From Lamellibrachia satsuma (taxonomy: Eukaryota; Annelida; Polychaeta; Sabellida; Siboglinidae), in assembly GCA_033239005.1 (NCBI GenBank), contig BSQZ01000052.1, positions 2,221,001 to 2,285,000 on the forward strand: a DNA stretch of 64,000 nucleotides, written 5' to 3'. Under the pieces are notes generated by a model that was given only the letters and a program-made list of their open reading frames with translations, was not told the DNA's origin and ran no database searches. The translations under genes were made by a program, and so were the position numbers. Shown here one piece after another: positions 1 to 11,149 of the stretch. How positions within the stretch are numbered: position 1 is the first letter of the stretch; each line of letters begins with the position of its first letter.

Positions 1-1000
1 TTTGTTTGTCTGTATCAGTAGTAACCTTTCTGAATAATTTTGTGTTGTCTCCACATTTTAGTACTTTGCAAGATATATCATCTTCCAAATAATTTATATA
101 TATTAAAAACAGTATAGAGCCTAATATTGATACCTGTGGTACCCCACTCAAAACGGATTTCAAGTTTGAAATCTCACCATCTACTCTTACTCTCTGTTTT
201 CTGTGTGTTAGCCACTTTTCTATCCAGTTGATTACATCATTACCTATGCCATGGACTTTTAGCTTAAGTAACAATCTTTGATGTGGCACATTATCGAAAG
301 CTTTTTGGAAATCTAAGTAGACAACATCCATTGGTGACCCGTCATCTACCCACTTTGTAATTTCTTCAAAAAACATAAGAGATTAGTTAGAATTGACCTT
401 GCTTTTTAGGAACCCATGTTGAGATGTATTTATTAATTTATGTTTTACAAGGAATTCCACCATGTGGTCTCTAATTAATGTTTCGAGTAACTTACATACC
501 ACTGATGTTAAACTCACTGGTCTGTAATTTTCTGGCTTGTTCCTCGATCCCTTCTTAAATAGCGGCGTACTGTTTGCCTCTTTCCATTCTGAAAGAACTA
601 TTCCTTCTTCTAGTGACAAGTTAAACAATTTTGCAAGTGGTGTACTAATTTGCTCAACAATTTCCTTAACCAGTTTTGGTGGTATCCCATCAACTCCAGA
701 TGATTTATTATCTTTCATCTTCTTAATTTTCTTTGCTATCATTTCAGGAGTTACAAATAACTGCCCTAAATGTTCTGATGTATTGCCCTCAAATTTAGTA
801 AATGGAACTGAAAGTGAGCTGATATCTTCTGTGGTAAAAACTGAGCTGAAATACTCATTGGGGACCTCTGCCATTTGAAACCCGTCTGAAATTATGTTTC
901 CCCTGTTGTTTTCCAGTGGTCCGACCTTATTTCGAACTTTCTTTTTACTCCTTACATAAGCATAGAAACTCTTGCTGTAATTTTTTATATTACCTGCCAA
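1..1000 (-). pseudogene. CR1-like LINE reverse transcriptase, partial and frameshifted
   Basis: This is the reverse transcriptase part of a CR1-like non-LTR retrotransposon, read on the minus strand. The longest open stretch (383-1000) carries the fingers and palm start: a KDNKSSGVDGIPPKLV block, then EWKEANSTPLFKKGS, then ENYRPVSLTSVVCKLLE, all typical of CR1 and Jockey-group polymerases. A frameshift near 383-410 breaks the frame. Translation of 1-380 in other frames continues with the expected 'YLDFQKAFDNVPH' palm block and a 'GVPQ' turn, up to the window edge. The catalytic FADD-type box is degraded, with CGDN in its place. The 3' end lies outside the window. The element is inactive. Family membership is clear; the exact clade is inferred. 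Confidence 0.85.
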
Positions 1001-2097
1001 TTTTTTTCAGAGGTTCTTTTAGATTTTCTAATTTCAGTTGTAGCTAGGTTAAGTGCCAATTTGTAATTTGCATAGTCTTCATCCTTTCTGGTATGCCTAT
1101 AAACCCTCCACATAATTTGCTTAAACACTATTTTTCTAATAGCTTCTTTTGACAAGTGTTTCTTTGTAGACCGGTTTCCTTGTTTTTTCTAGGGAACAAA
1201 TGTATCGATGATACTCTCAATTTCATATTTTAGAATATTCCAACATTCAATTGCGGTCTTATTCATCAGCATGTTATTCCAATCTAGCTTTGCTAAGTAT
1301 TTTCTCATATCTTTATAGTTACCTTTGTGGAAGTTTCTCCTATACGTTTTTTTATTTTTACTTTCTGATTGTATATTGATGTGACAATGTATTTGATTGT
1401 AGTCACTCTTACCCAATGGTTCATGTATTTTTACATTGTCCACTAATTCTTTTTGTGATGATAAAACTATATCTAATACATTTTCTCCCCTGGTTGGTTC
1501 TAGCACGTGCTGAGTAAGGAAGCTCTCCTGAATTAAAAATAGAAATTGTTGGTCCTCACCCCCTGTACTCTCTAGAGATTTCCATTGTATATGTCCATGG
1601 TTAAAATCTCCCATTACGTTACATTCCCCTTTACTAACTTCCTTTATAGCATGTTGTATTTTTGTGTTATCCTCTTCGTTTATGTTTGAACTTCGGTAAA
1701 CTAATCCAACAGTTAATTTTGAATTTCCTGAAACTATTTTGCACCAAACAGCTTCATCGTAATCTGCTTCGCTTTCTAATTTTATTTCATAAGCCTGAAT
1801 AGATTCTTTAACATATAAAATAACTCCCCCTCCCCTTCTTCCTATTCGATCTCTCCTAAACAGTACGTATCCTGTCAATCCTAATTCAGCATCTGTAATG
1901 TTTGTGTTGGTCCATGATTCGGTTATACTAATTATGTGAGGGTCAATATCTTCTACCATAATGTTTAATTCGTTTTTCTTATTTATTATACTCATAGCAT
2001 TTAAACATACGCATCTATGACCTGCTTCTGACATATTTTTCGGACATTCTGTTATTGGTTTATCTGTACTAGTGGCATCTTGTCCTGCTTGAGGCAT
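1001..2097 (-). pseudogene. CR1-like LINE endonuclease (start of ORF2)
   Basis: This is the apurinic-type endonuclease that nicks target DNA for LINE integration, at the N-terminus of the CR1 pol protein. The open stretch 1189-2097 begins at an ATG (MPQAGQ). It shows CLNAMSIINKKNEL, an ITESWTN block (catalytic Glu), RRGGGVILYVKES, GLVYRSSN, the MGDFNH motif and a C-terminal LGKSDYNQIHCH (SDH-like) block. A stop sits at 1189; the region down to 1001 continues the linker to the reverse transcriptase with few lesions. A much more diverged fragment of the same endonuclease lies at 17872-18032. The esterase-type ORF1 end is just upstream at about 2177-2280. The copy looks fairly recent but dead. 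Confidence 0.85.
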
Positions 2098-2176
2098 ATC
2101 TAAGTAACCCCCCTGCGCTTCTAGTTTAAATAGTGTTTACCACCAAAAATAGTTGATATGCTACCCGTGCCACTGT

Positions 2177-2280
2177 CTACTCCTGCTGAGAGTCCATCCG
2201 CAAATACTGCTGCCCCTTTCCACTTAGATGAAGCCCGTCCTTCATGTACATATCCGCTTTTCCAAAAGTATCCGTTGCAC
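2177..2280 (-). pseudogene. CR1 ORF1 esterase C-terminal remnant
   Basis: On the minus strand this short stretch reads GKADMYMKDGLHLSGKG, the C-terminal Asp-x-x-His block of the SGNH-type esterase domain found in ORF1 of CR1 elements. It lies immediately upstream of the endonuclease ORF, in the order expected for CR1. Only the tail survives; the Ser and Asn blocks are absent. The same peptide occurs in the plus-strand CR1 copies at 21795-22019 and about 59605. Confidence 0.7.
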
Positions 2281-2289
2281 CATATAAAC

Positions 2290-2990
2290 TATTAATAAGT
2301 AAGTTTCCAATACGTATTATAAATATTAAAATTTGCAATTTCGACAATATATTGATAATCGCCATACACTGACACAATTCTGATATTCATGAGCGAACGC
2401 CCATCGTGGATCGAGAATTTAACTGATTTTCGCCCATTGTCAGCAAAGGCTTTACATGCTTATGTCACCATTAAACAACATTTTACTTTCACGAATTCAC
2501 ATAATAATTTCATACTAATGATTACTCTACAAAACTAAAGAGTAAAGAATTGATACTCTGCTATTTGGCAGCATCTTTTCCCAGCAATGGTTTATTCAAG
2601 CTGCCCTTGGATAGGGAAAGGGGCCTGAGAGGGCACTTTTAATTGCAGTTAGCAACAACAACCTCTGTTGCACTGGTCTGTCTACTGATCAATTCGAGTC
2701 CCAGCTGGTACCAGGTAACCTGCTAAAGTGTGTTGTTTCAATGTTTGTATGAGCTGATAGACATGTCTGGGAAGACATGAGAAGGTGGGGTTTCACAAGC
2801 CAGATGGCTTCATCAGCTAGGCATCAACTGTCTTTGTTAATTTTATTATGGGCAGTGCTAGGTGGTATTTCCTCTGACCAGTTTCCCTGAGAGGCTATTA
2901 CTACTACTACTGGACTGACCCTCTAGCTACTCCTATACAATCACACCTACGTATACAGATTGTGCATCATCGTTAATTTATTTCTGAAGT
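2290..2990. other. Non-coding stretch, no gene seen
   Basis: No coherent coding signal or recognisable repeat family was seen on either strand. It separates the CR1 5' end from the hAT-like subterminal repeats. Confidence 0.4.
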
Positions 2991-2994
2991 ATTT

Positions 2995-3167
2995 AGATGT
3001 AAGTGTTGTACTTGTACTTCTACTTTTACTTCAAGTACTTTTTAAAAGTAGTTTTATTTTTACTCAAGTACTTTTTACAAACTTCTTTTACTTTTACTCA
3101 AGTATTTTTAGGTGAATTATTTTTACTTTTACTCAAGTACAAAATTAAAGTAATTCAGTCAACCCTG
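2995..3167 (-). mobile_element. hAT-like transposon end with subterminal repeats
   Basis: The motif ACTCAAGTAC (or TACTTTTACTCAAGTA) recurs at roughly 30-40 bp spacing, and the stretch ends at 3167 with the complement of CAGGGTTGACTG. A CAGGG terminus followed by dense AAGTACTTGAGTAAA repeats is a known arrangement for non-autonomous hAT elements of animals. No transposase is present and the partner end was not found. It may be the remnant of a larger element disrupted by the adjoining LINE. Confidence 0.5.
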
Positions 3168-4279
3168 CATATTGTCAATCATATGACGAGACATAAATTA
3201 TTCAATACTCAACAGCTTGGTTGTATTAAAGGTCGTTCTACAGTACTCCAACTGTTAAATGTTATGGACTTATGGACAAAAGCTTTAGAAAGAGAAGAGT
3301 CCATAGACGTAGTACATCTAGACATCATGAAAGCATTCAACACCGTCCCTCATAAAACATCGATAGGCAAACTTTAATCATATGGCATAGAGTATTAAAC
3401 ACTAAGATGGATCCAGGCGGTCTTGTCTGACCGTGTACAACAGGTCAGTGTAAATGGTATAAACTCTGAGTGGGCAAATGTATCAAGTGAAATTCCGCAA
3501 ATGGAGTGTCTTAGGACCGATCCTATTTGTTTTATGCAAAAACGATCTTCCGGTGAATATAGTTTCAAACGTATATGTTTGCGGATGATACAAAGGTTTT
3601 TAAAACGATTAATAGTCCAAACGGTTACCAGCATACACTACAAAACAATTTAGATTATTTATTTATTTAGTTATTAAGGTTTCGCCCAGATAAATGCAGT
3701 TTGATGCACGCAGGGAAAACAAAACAACAAGGAAGATAATGCTACGTATAAATTAGGAGAACTAGAACAGCAAAAAAACATTGGGGTTATTGTTGATTCA
3801 AACCTAGAATTTTATAAACACATCAACAACAAAAAATAAATAAAGCAAACAGTATCATGGCATCTATTAGAATGTCATTTACAGCCCTAAATCATCACAA
3901 CTGTGTGCCATTATATAAGTTTTAGTTAGAAGTCATTTAGATTATGCAATATCAATATGGTCCTTTATTAAAAAAATACAAAGATGCCATCGAAAGTGTG
4001 CAGAGACGTGCAACAAAGCAGTTTCCTGGTATGAAGGATATTCCTTATGACGAAAGACTTAAGAGATTTAAACTTCCCACACTTGCATATAGACGAACTC
4101 ATGGTGACATGATTGAGGTATATAAACTACTTCAAAGGGAATATGACAGTGATGTATCTAACATTGTCAAGCTGCACGAAGACTATAACGATATCCGTTA
4201 TCATCATGTGCAAACAACTGCTTTTATTTGTCACATTTACAACAATCCATATTCCTGGTATATGCCATGGCACCAAAAC
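3168..4279 (+). pseudogene. CR1/Rex-like LINE reverse transcriptase remnant, 5' segment
   Basis: Plus-strand translation in several frames gives degraded polymerase blocks: 'QQLGCIKGRSTVLQLLNV' (template-grip region), 'VVHLDIMKAFNTVPHKT' (palm motif with the first catalytic Asp), then the thumb and C-terminal region 'VQRRATKQFPGMKDIPYDERLKRFKLPTLAYRR' at about 3990-4110, typical of LINE tails. At least three frameshifts or stops separate them. The C-terminus is interrupted at 4280 by the Gypsy LTR and resumes after 8668. This LINE was therefore the target of the LTR insertion. Confidence 0.75.
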
Positions 4280-4379
4280 TGATGTTGGCTTTCTTATAGC
4301 CACTGGCACGTTCTACTGTTACTTTAACGTTCGCCAGGGGGCGATACGTTATATATCACATTTATGTGTGATATCGTCA
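4280..4379 (-). repeat. 3' LTR of the Gypsy element
   Basis: A 100-bp direct repeat of 8569-8668. It starts TG and ends CA on both strands, as LTRs do. Only about two bases differ between the copies. 100 bp is unusually short for a Gypsy LTR. Confidence 0.9.
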
Positions 4380-4381
4380 TA

Positions 4382-4394
4382 TCCCCCTCTTTTT
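4382..4394 (-). promoter_or_regulatory. Polypurine tract of the Gypsy element
   Basis: On the minus strand an AAAAAGAGGGGGA purine run lies two bases upstream of the 3' LTR, the expected position of the primer for plus-strand DNA synthesis. Confidence 0.75.
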
Positions 4395-4400
4395 ACTCAA

Positions 4401-6036
4401 TCAAGAATTAGACATCTCATGGTCTTTAAACTTAAATGGTAATTTAACTGTACGTCCTGATCGCGCGAAGGTCGCACCTCGTGGACCATGTCTAACGCTC
4501 GGTGTCACATTGCTTGTTGGTTGTACGACTGTTGCCGGTACAATTCGTTGTGGCGACGTGTCGACAGGTGGTATACTGCGTTGTGGAAACGTGCCGTCAG
4601 GTGACACACTGCGTTGTGGAAACGTGTCGTCCTGTCATCTCTGCTGTGCATTCTGGTTGTCTGAACACTTGTCTTTTCGCCGTGTTGTCTGGTTCATTTT
4701 GCTGAGCGTACGGAGCAACTTTGTAGTGCTCTGGTGTGTTGCGTAGCTGTCGCCTATTTCTTCTATATGATGATCCACCACTCTCGATGATATAAGACCT
4801 GATGCCAGAAGTTTTCTTAACCCTTGCCAGTGTCCATGTTCGCGAGTCATTTGAGGTGTTTGGCTTCTTAAACCGTACAACATCTCCTGGCTGCAGTGTG
4901 CCGAGTTTCTTGCTCGTACGATTGTACAGCCACGCTTGCTTCTCCTTTCGATGTTTTAGTTGTTCAGGAGCATCGCATTGTGTTGCAGGATCGGTCTGCA
5001 GTAGCGCTGGCAGCATTGGTAAGAGTGTTCTGGTTCGTCGCGCGAACATTCGTTGAGCGGGTGATGTATGCATAGCCTCTGTAGGTGTGTTTCGATAGTC
5101 CAGAAACGCCAGATACACAACCGCCTTGTCATCAAGCGCTTTCCGCATGATTTGCTTTGCCGTCTTGACTGCATTTTCCACCTTTCCGTTCGATTGAGGG
5201 TAGGGAGGTGATGATGTGATATGTTCAAATTCCCAACGTTTTGCGAACAACTTGAACTCTTCACACGCAAACTGTGGTCCATTGTCGGAAACCACTTTGT
5301 CCCGGAACACCGAATCTTGCAAAGTGAATACCTGTGCTGCACTGGTCACTGACAGCTTGTCAACCTCGAAAAAATTCGAGAAGTAATCCACCGTTATGAG
5401 ATAGTTCTGGTCATGAAGGTGGAACAGGTCAACTCCACCCCGTGACCAAGGACGTGACGGAATGTCATGTGACAACAATGGCTCCTTGCATTGATCTGGT
5501 TTGTATGTGTTACATGTACTACAGGCACTGATGACATCTTTCTCTTCGTGGTTCATGCCTGGCCAAAACATTACTTCACGTGCTCTTCGGAGACATCCTT
5601 CAACTCCTAAGTGCGAGGAGTGGAGTTTCTTTACGAGCATGGCGCGCATGTCACGATGAATGACGATTCTTTGACCCCTGAACAGTGCGCCATCCTGTGT
5701 GCTGAGCTCGTCACGGCAACTGAAGTAAGGTCGTGCTTGACGTCGATCTGGCCATCCCTGCAGTGTGTAGCGAACTGTGTACCGAACTACAATTTTAACT
5801 TCGCTATCTTCAAGTGACTTGCACATGATTTCTTGTAGTCCGTTGGCCGACAGATGAACATCCTCAGTCATGTCCATTTGTTGCAGTTCAACAGGTAACA
5901 CATGATCTCCTGGGTCATGTGCGTGGCTGTACGGAAGATATGCCCGAGAGAGCATATCTGCGATGAGCATGTCTTTGCCTTTCGTGTGCACAACGTCTAT
6001 GTTGTATTTCTGCAGACGTAGCAGCAGTCTCTGCAT
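4401..6036 (-). pseudogene. Gypsy integrase (with C-terminal frameshift)
   Basis: This integrase joins retroelement cDNA to the genome. The main open frame (4597-6036) begins just after a frameshift that separates it from RNase H. In order it has an HHCC zinc domain (HSSHLGVEG ... CSTCNTYK), then the DDE core: VDLFHLHDQNYLITVDYFS (first Asp), VVSDNGPQFACEEF (second Asp) and SNGKVENAVKTAKQ (Glu). A basic C-terminal domain with a GDVVRFKKP turn follows. A second frameshift near 4600 moves the true tail, with a FARSGRTVKLPFKFKDH block, into the frame of 4401-4607. The catalytic residues are intact, but the reading frame is not. Confidence 0.88.
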
Positions 6037-7490
6037 TCACTTCGGTGCATCGATCCTCGATTTCTTTTGATTATTTCAAGCGGCTTGTGGTCTGATTGCA
6101 CGGTGATGTTTCTTCCATGCACATACTGGTCAAATCTTTCACATGCAAACACTATTGCTAATAACTCTTTTTCGATCTGTGCATAGTTCTCTTCGGTATG
6201 TGTTAAAGCTCGAGAGGCATAGCACACTGGCTTTCCCTCTTGCAGAAGCACTGCACCCAAACCACTTTGGGATGCGTCGCACTGGATTGTGATTGCTTGT
6301 GTTACATCATAATATGCGAGCACTGGCGTTGTTGTGATCATTTCTCTGATCTTGTGCAAAGCATCTTGATGTTGTTCAAGCCAGCACCACTCTACATCTT
6401 TCCAATCTAGATGTCTAAGTGGTTCATATACTTCCGACAGATGTGGCAGGAATTTCGCAAGGTAACCGACCATTCCGAGAATTCGCTTCAGTGCTGTAAT
6501 ATCCGTTGGAGGAGGCATTTTCATAATGGCCTCTACCTTGGATTCGTCTACCTTGAGTCCCTCGTCGGTGAGTATATGACCAATGAATGGTACAGATTTG
6601 CTTCGTAGTTGAACTTTGTCTGGGTTCAACACAAGGTGGCACGTTCTAGCCCGTTCCAGAAGTGCCATTAGATTGGCGTCATGGTGACGTGTTGCTTCTT
6701 CGATTGTGTCTCCAAACCCGATGCACAAGAAGTCGTCAGCTACAACTTCTACACATTGTAGTCCTTCAACTACTTCGTGCGCACGGCGTTGCCACTCTTC
6801 TGGTGCTGAGTTTATCCCAAATGGCATTCCTAGCCAGCGGTAGCGACCGAAAGGCGTATTGAACGTCTTGAGGTAGCTAGAGTCTTTCTCAAGTTTAACT
6901 TGCCAGAAACCTGACTTGGCGTCTAGTACCGAGAACACTTTGGCATTAGTGAGACGTGTTGCGACATCTTCCAGTGTAGGAAGCGGGTAGTGAGAACGCT
7001 GAATTGCTTTGTTCATGTCTCTAGGGTCCAAACAAATCCGCAATTTGTTTGTATTCTTCTTCCTCACTGCAATCGTGCTTGACACCCACTGAGTTGGTTC
7101 GGCGACAGGAGCGATAATTCGGTCCCCCACCATGTGTGTTAATTCACCCTTTATGTCTTCTCGTAAAGCACACGGAACTCTGCGGGGTGGATGTACCACT
7201 GGTCTGACACTTGCATCAATCTGAATTCTATAGTCGCCCGCGAGGCAACCAAGTCCCTCGAATACATCTGGGTATTCTCTGAGTACTGTGTCCTGAAACA
7301 CTTGTGACCTCTTGCTGTTCACTGAAGTGTGCTTTGTGTCTGCTTTCAATGGACATGCTATACCAGACTTTGAGATCGTCTGTGTTGTCTCTTTCTTGTC
7401 ATGTTGGCTGTCAGTACCTTTGTCACGGTTATGTCTGTTTGTTTGCCTCACAACTGCATTTATTGCATCGCAATCGTTAATCTGAATCAA
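5997..7490 (-). pseudogene. Gypsy reverse transcriptase and RNase H
   Basis: The polymerase segment of the Gypsy polyprotein. Motifs in order: LREDIKGELTHMVGDRIIAP, KLRICLDPRDMNKAI, VFSVLDAKSGFWQVKL (first catalytic Asp), MPFGINSAPEEWQRR, VVADDFLCIG (catalytic box, VADD instead of YxDD), FIGHILTDEGL, then RNase H with IQCDASQSGLGAVL and ITVQSDHKPLEII. No ATG opens the frame, as expected inside a polyprotein. The frame is lost near 6040, about 15 codons before the integrase frame takes over, and a further shift separates it from the protease. The enzyme residues are well preserved. Confidence 0.92.
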
Positions 7491-7515
7491 GTCCAGGTCA
7501 AGACAATAAAAAAAA

Positions 7516-8196
7516 TTATTGCAAACTTAGTAGTGGGACAACATTATCTCGCACAACAACGAAACGCATATGTCTCTGTGTTCCTTTGCGATGCACCCGC
7601 AAACGCGCCAATCCCATCGTTTTTACTACCGATTTGTTGTGCATGACGAGTCTAATGTTCGTATGTTCCACCTTGCTGCATAAATGATCTTCTGTAGCAC
7701 GCACGTAATCCTGATAAGGTAGGATGTCTACCGACAACCCTGTATCCATGTGGAATGATACATCTACTTTATCATTTATTGTCAGCGTTACGTGAGCTTT
7801 CGTTTTGCGATTCATGCCTACTGTGTGAATGACTTCAACAATTTGATGTGTGTCTCTACTTCTGCACATCATGGCGTAGTGGTTGTGTTTCCCGCACGTA
7901 TGGCAGGTGGCTCCACGAGCTGGGCATTTGTCCTTCCACTTTGGGTGTGCACCCCCACAACTACTACACACTGATCGTCCCTCACCAGAAGGTAATGCAC
8001 GCCTGCAACTGATGGGTGTGTACTTGCTAGTACTTGTCCTGTTGAACCTTCTTGGAACATTGCCATAACTTGCATTATGTGGACTGGTTGTGGCTGGTGA
8101 CTTGTTTGGCACCGTTTTATACTTTACCGTATGAGTCGTTATTTCTGTGTTCATTTCTTGTGCACGTGTGTGCGTGACCTGTAACGTCTTCAGCAT
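7516..8196 (-). pseudogene. Gypsy gag C-terminus (zinc knuckles) and aspartic protease
   Basis: The nucleocapsid and protease segment. Two zinc fingers are visible: CSSCGGAHPKWKDKC and the classical knuckle CHTCGKHNHYAMMC, which bind element RNA. About 60 residues later comes the protease active site VSFHMDTGLSVDILP, with DTG intact; family members usually have DTGA, so Leu after DTG is odd. The frame overlaps the upstream gag frame by a few bases and ends before the polymerase frame, so at least one shift is needed to link them. The element is probably no longer able to make a full polyprotein. Confidence 0.85.
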
Positions 8197-8568
8197 ATCA
8201 CCAGCAATTTTTCCCTTGCTTGTTCATCTCTTACTCCGATCACTAATCTGTCTCTGATTAGTCTCTCTCTCAAAGATCCAAAATTGCACATGGCTGACAG
8301 TTTACAAAGCGCCGTTATGTATGCTTCTACCGTCTCACCTGCGTTTTGCGATCTCTTGAAGAATCTGTACGACTCGTACGTTTCATTGATTCTCGGTATG
8401 CAGTTTTCATCAAACTTGCGTACTACGTTTTCAATTTTGGTTTTGTCTTCGTCTGCTTGCCACTGGAATGTTTCATACAAGTCCACACCTTCACGGCCTA
8501 TCACGTTTAACAGCGCCGCGATTCGCACCTCATCTTCTTCTTTTGATATTATGGTTGCTATCTCTGAC
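8190..8568 (-). pseudogene. Gypsy gag, N-terminally truncated
   Basis: This is the middle of the Gag structural protein: AALLNVIGREGVDLYETFQW, then ENYES-like 'INETYESYRFFKRSQNAGETVEAYITAL', the usual retrotransposon gag core. The open frame runs straight to the inner edge of the 5' LTR at 8568 without an ATG. A normal element has a primer-binding site, a leader and the first 60-100 Gag residues here, and all seem deleted. No TGG-initial primer-binding site follows the LTR. The copy is therefore defective at its 5' end. Confidence 0.8.
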
Positions 8569-8668
8569 TGATGTTGGCTTTCTTATAGCCACTGGCACGG
8601 TCTACTGTTACTTTAACGTTCGCCAGGGGGCGATACGTTATATATCATATTTATGTGTGATATCGTCA
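8569..8668 (-). repeat. 5' LTR of the Gypsy element
   Basis: The 100-bp partner of 4280-4379. It directly abuts truncated gag on the inner side, and the interrupted LINE tail on the outer side. Confidence 0.9.
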
Positions 8669-8870
8669 CTAAGACAGTGATACAAGGGAAAGAATTAGAG
8701 ATCATAGTTTGAAATTGTTTCTAGAACGTGCTCGTACAAATGTTAGGAAAGAAAGCTTCTCACTTAGAGTTACATGATTATGGAATGATCTACCGGAAGT
8801 AGTTGTAACTGTCCCAAGTGTCAAGTCATTTAAAAACCGTCTAAATAGAAATTGGAGTACTGAGGAATTT
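8669..8870 (+). pseudogene. CR1/Rex-like LINE tail, 3' segment after the Gypsy insertion
   Basis: Plus-strand translation reads 'RDHSLKLFLERARTNVRK', a one-stop interruption, then 'LWNDLPEVVVTVPSVKSF' and 'KNRLNRNW', the stereotyped C-terminus of CR1 and Rex-type LINE reverse transcriptases. It completes the RT remnant that ends at 4279 and shows that the LTR element inserted into this LINE. Confidence 0.75.
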
Positions 8871-8935
8871 CTCTACAACAACAAAGCCGCCTTGTCAGGA
8901 AGTCGTAGAGCATTCCAATGGAAAGTTGAAGAGAG

Positions 8936-9230
8936 TAGAATATCTCTTTCCGCACTGGTCGAAGCTTAGCTGAAACGAGCTGCCACATAATGACGTGGTG
9001 GTCTGTCAGCAGTGCCTCTACCGATACGTCTTTTAGTACAGAGCCAGTCACCGGTGAGATCACCAAATCAAGAATGTTACCTCGGTAGTGCGTAGGTGAT
9101 GTCACGTGTTGTTGCAGATTAATGTCGTTGAGAATTGCAGCCAAGTCATGTGCGCCCTTGTCGTCATCATTTCCGTAGTAAACGTTGAAATCACCAAGTA
9201 TGATGAGTCTGTATTTTTATTATGGAGACA
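8936..9230 (-). pseudogene. L2-like LINE endonuclease fragment, copy 1
   Basis: Minus-strand translation gives 'VYYGNDDDKGAHDLAAIL' (degenerate GDFN region), 'LQQHVTSPTHYRGNILDLVI' and 'TDHHVIMWQL', the C-terminal half of a LINE endonuclease with its final SDH-type block as TDHH. The fragment is cut at about 8936; the paralogue at 33715-34050 runs on into the polymerase linker. The coiled-coil ORF1 of the same element is at 10298-10747. It is non-functional. Confidence 0.7.
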
Positions 9231-10297
9231 CGCTCGAGTAATTCGCCGAATTCCTCTAGGAATACACGAAACGGGTTAGATTTGCGTCCAGATGATGGTG
9301 GCCGGTACATCACAAAAATGCGTACGGCTGCTGCAACGCTCGATCCGCGTAGCAGGAATTCGTGACATTCGAAAGATTCGGCGGGCCACGGTTTGGATAG
9401 TGCAAGGTGAAAGGCAGCACTGAACAGAACCTCAACTCATCCACCGCGTCGATCGTTTCGCGGGAGATGTTGGAAATTGCATCCGTGAGGGACAATAGCA
9501 GATATCAAAGACGAATCGTTATCAGTTAATCAGGTTTCTGTCAGACTCATAATACCTATGTCGTTTTCGCATGCGTAATCTGTGATAAAATCGGCCTTAC
9601 TATGCAGCGATCTAACATACAACAGCTGTAGTACAGCTGTCAAGCGCATTGACCGGGGCGAACAGCTGAACGAGATTCGCGATGTCAACACCCGTTTGTT
9701 TAATTAGAATTGCTTGGCGAGTGGATGGCCGATGTCAGATCACTGGTTGAGTGATCAGTTGTGTTTGAACACCGCCTCGGCAGCCGCGTCTCGTTGGTAA
9801 CTTTGCGACAATGCCGAGTTCAGTCACTGTCCTCCATTCATCAGTGTTCAGACTTGACACATTGGAAAGTTCAAGTAGCTGACAGGCAGTGTACCTGTAC
9901 GGCGGCATGGTTACGCAGCTTGGATCAGCTGTGGCCGTGCCTCATTGACCGGTCAGAACGTCCATGTGTGGTCAGGTGACTGAACCCACATTGTACAACA
10001 AAGAAAGTTTTTTAAAGTCAGTAAAACACACACATACGGCGAACTTGTGCAAGATGCAACTTCTTGGTATATTCCAGATATGTTGACGAACGTATACAAT
10101 AAAGCTCGGTGTGGCAGAATAAATAAAACATATAAAAATGAGGCAAAATGTCGACAACTATTAGTATGCAGCCAGCTAGGCGCAAGTCACGTCAGCATGC
10201 CACCAAATAAAAGTAATATTGCAAGAAGCTTGATTGACTTACGTAACTGTAAACAGTGATAAAAAAAATGGAGAACGCATACAATAGATGTCTTTGT

Positions 10298-10747
10298 TCA
10301 AGAAGTTTCTTTCGTCTGGATGTTGCCTTTCAACTGGAAGCGCTCTTTCAGTGCCTTTTCTCCAGTTGCTTCGCATCGAAATCGGACAATGATTGAGCAA
10401 GTGTGAAGTGCGCCCTGCTTGTCAGTCTTCTGCCAAAGGCGATGGCTACATTCAATCTGGTGTCGCTCAATGGGTGGCTTGAGCGACATTTTGTTGTTTC
10501 GTACTGTCATTACAACAGCAGTAGCGTCATCCACGTCGCCAGTCTCAGGGAGGCCGTGGACTCTCAGGTTGGGGTGCCTTGAATATTGTTCTTGTTGGTC
10601 AATTACGTGTTCCATATTTGCCACCTTTAGTTCAAGTTCAGTGATGAGGCCTTCTTTTGTTTTTAGTAGTGTGGTTAGATTGTGGATTTGTGTTTTCATA
10701 TTGTCTATTTTGTCAGATAATGTCTGAGGTAAGACAACTTTTTTCAT
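10298..10747 (-). pseudogene. LINE ORF1-like coiled-coil RNA-binding protein
   Basis: The 149-residue frame opens with ATG (MKKVVLPQ). Residues about 10-55 form a heptad coiled coil (DKIDNMKTQIHNLTTLLKTK ...), followed by QYSRHPNLRVHGLPE, which matches the 'RRNNLRIHGLPE' RRM entry of LINE ORF1 proteins (Transposase_22-like). A SHRL block and an IIVRF strand come next. In LINEs this trimeric protein coats the RNA. It lies upstream of the endonuclease on the same strand, as expected for one L2- or Jockey-type element with much of the 5' ORF2 decayed between. The copy-2 equivalent (about 34700-35080) is broken. Confidence 0.7.
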
Positions 10748-10769
10748 TTTTATAGCAGTGTGCTTATCT

Positions 10770-11130
10770 TCAGTTGGACCTTCTAGCTATATGTCTATCA
10801 TCAACAGGACAGTCTATCCGTGTGTCCATATTCAATTAAGTTGTCTATCTATATTCAATAAAGCTTTCAAGCATTGTGTTCATCGTTAATATATAACAGG
10901 GTTTACATATACAGACAATTATAGTTATTTATCTGTCTTCGGTAGGGTTTTATAGTTATATATCTAAATTCAATGTGGTGTTATAGTTTTATGTCCGAAT
11001 ACTGTTATGTCCATAATTCAATACAATCTTATAGTTGTATGTCCACCTTCATTAGGATCGTATAGTTATATGTCTGTATTCAACAGGGTCTTGTAGTTGT
11101 TTGTCCATATTTAATATGGTTTTCTAGCAG
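10770..11130. repeat. Degenerate tandem repeat, copy 1
   Basis: Imperfect units of roughly 35-45 bp built on TATAGTTATATGTC and 'TATTCAATA(A/G)GG' recur. The same array is at 35110-35360 and continues at 44105-44230, where the copy-2 array was split by the LINE and Ngaro insertion. Confidence 0.5.
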
Positions 11131-11149
11131 TATTTATACGTATGAATGT

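Larger units (their letters stand above)
4280..8668 (-). mobile_element. Ty3/Gypsy LTR retrotransposon with 100-bp LTRs
   Basis: A complete but mutated element read on the minus strand: 5' LTR 8569-8668, gag, protease, reverse transcriptase-RNase H, integrase, polypurine tract, 3' LTR 4280-4379. The protein order (integrase last) places it in Ty3/Gypsy; the VADD catalytic box and integrase style suggest a Mag-like lineage, as inference. The LTRs differ at about two positions over 100 bp, so insertion is recent, although the coding region has several frameshifts. It sits inside a plus-strand LINE whose tail resumes at 8669. No clear target-site duplication is visible. Confidence 0.9.
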
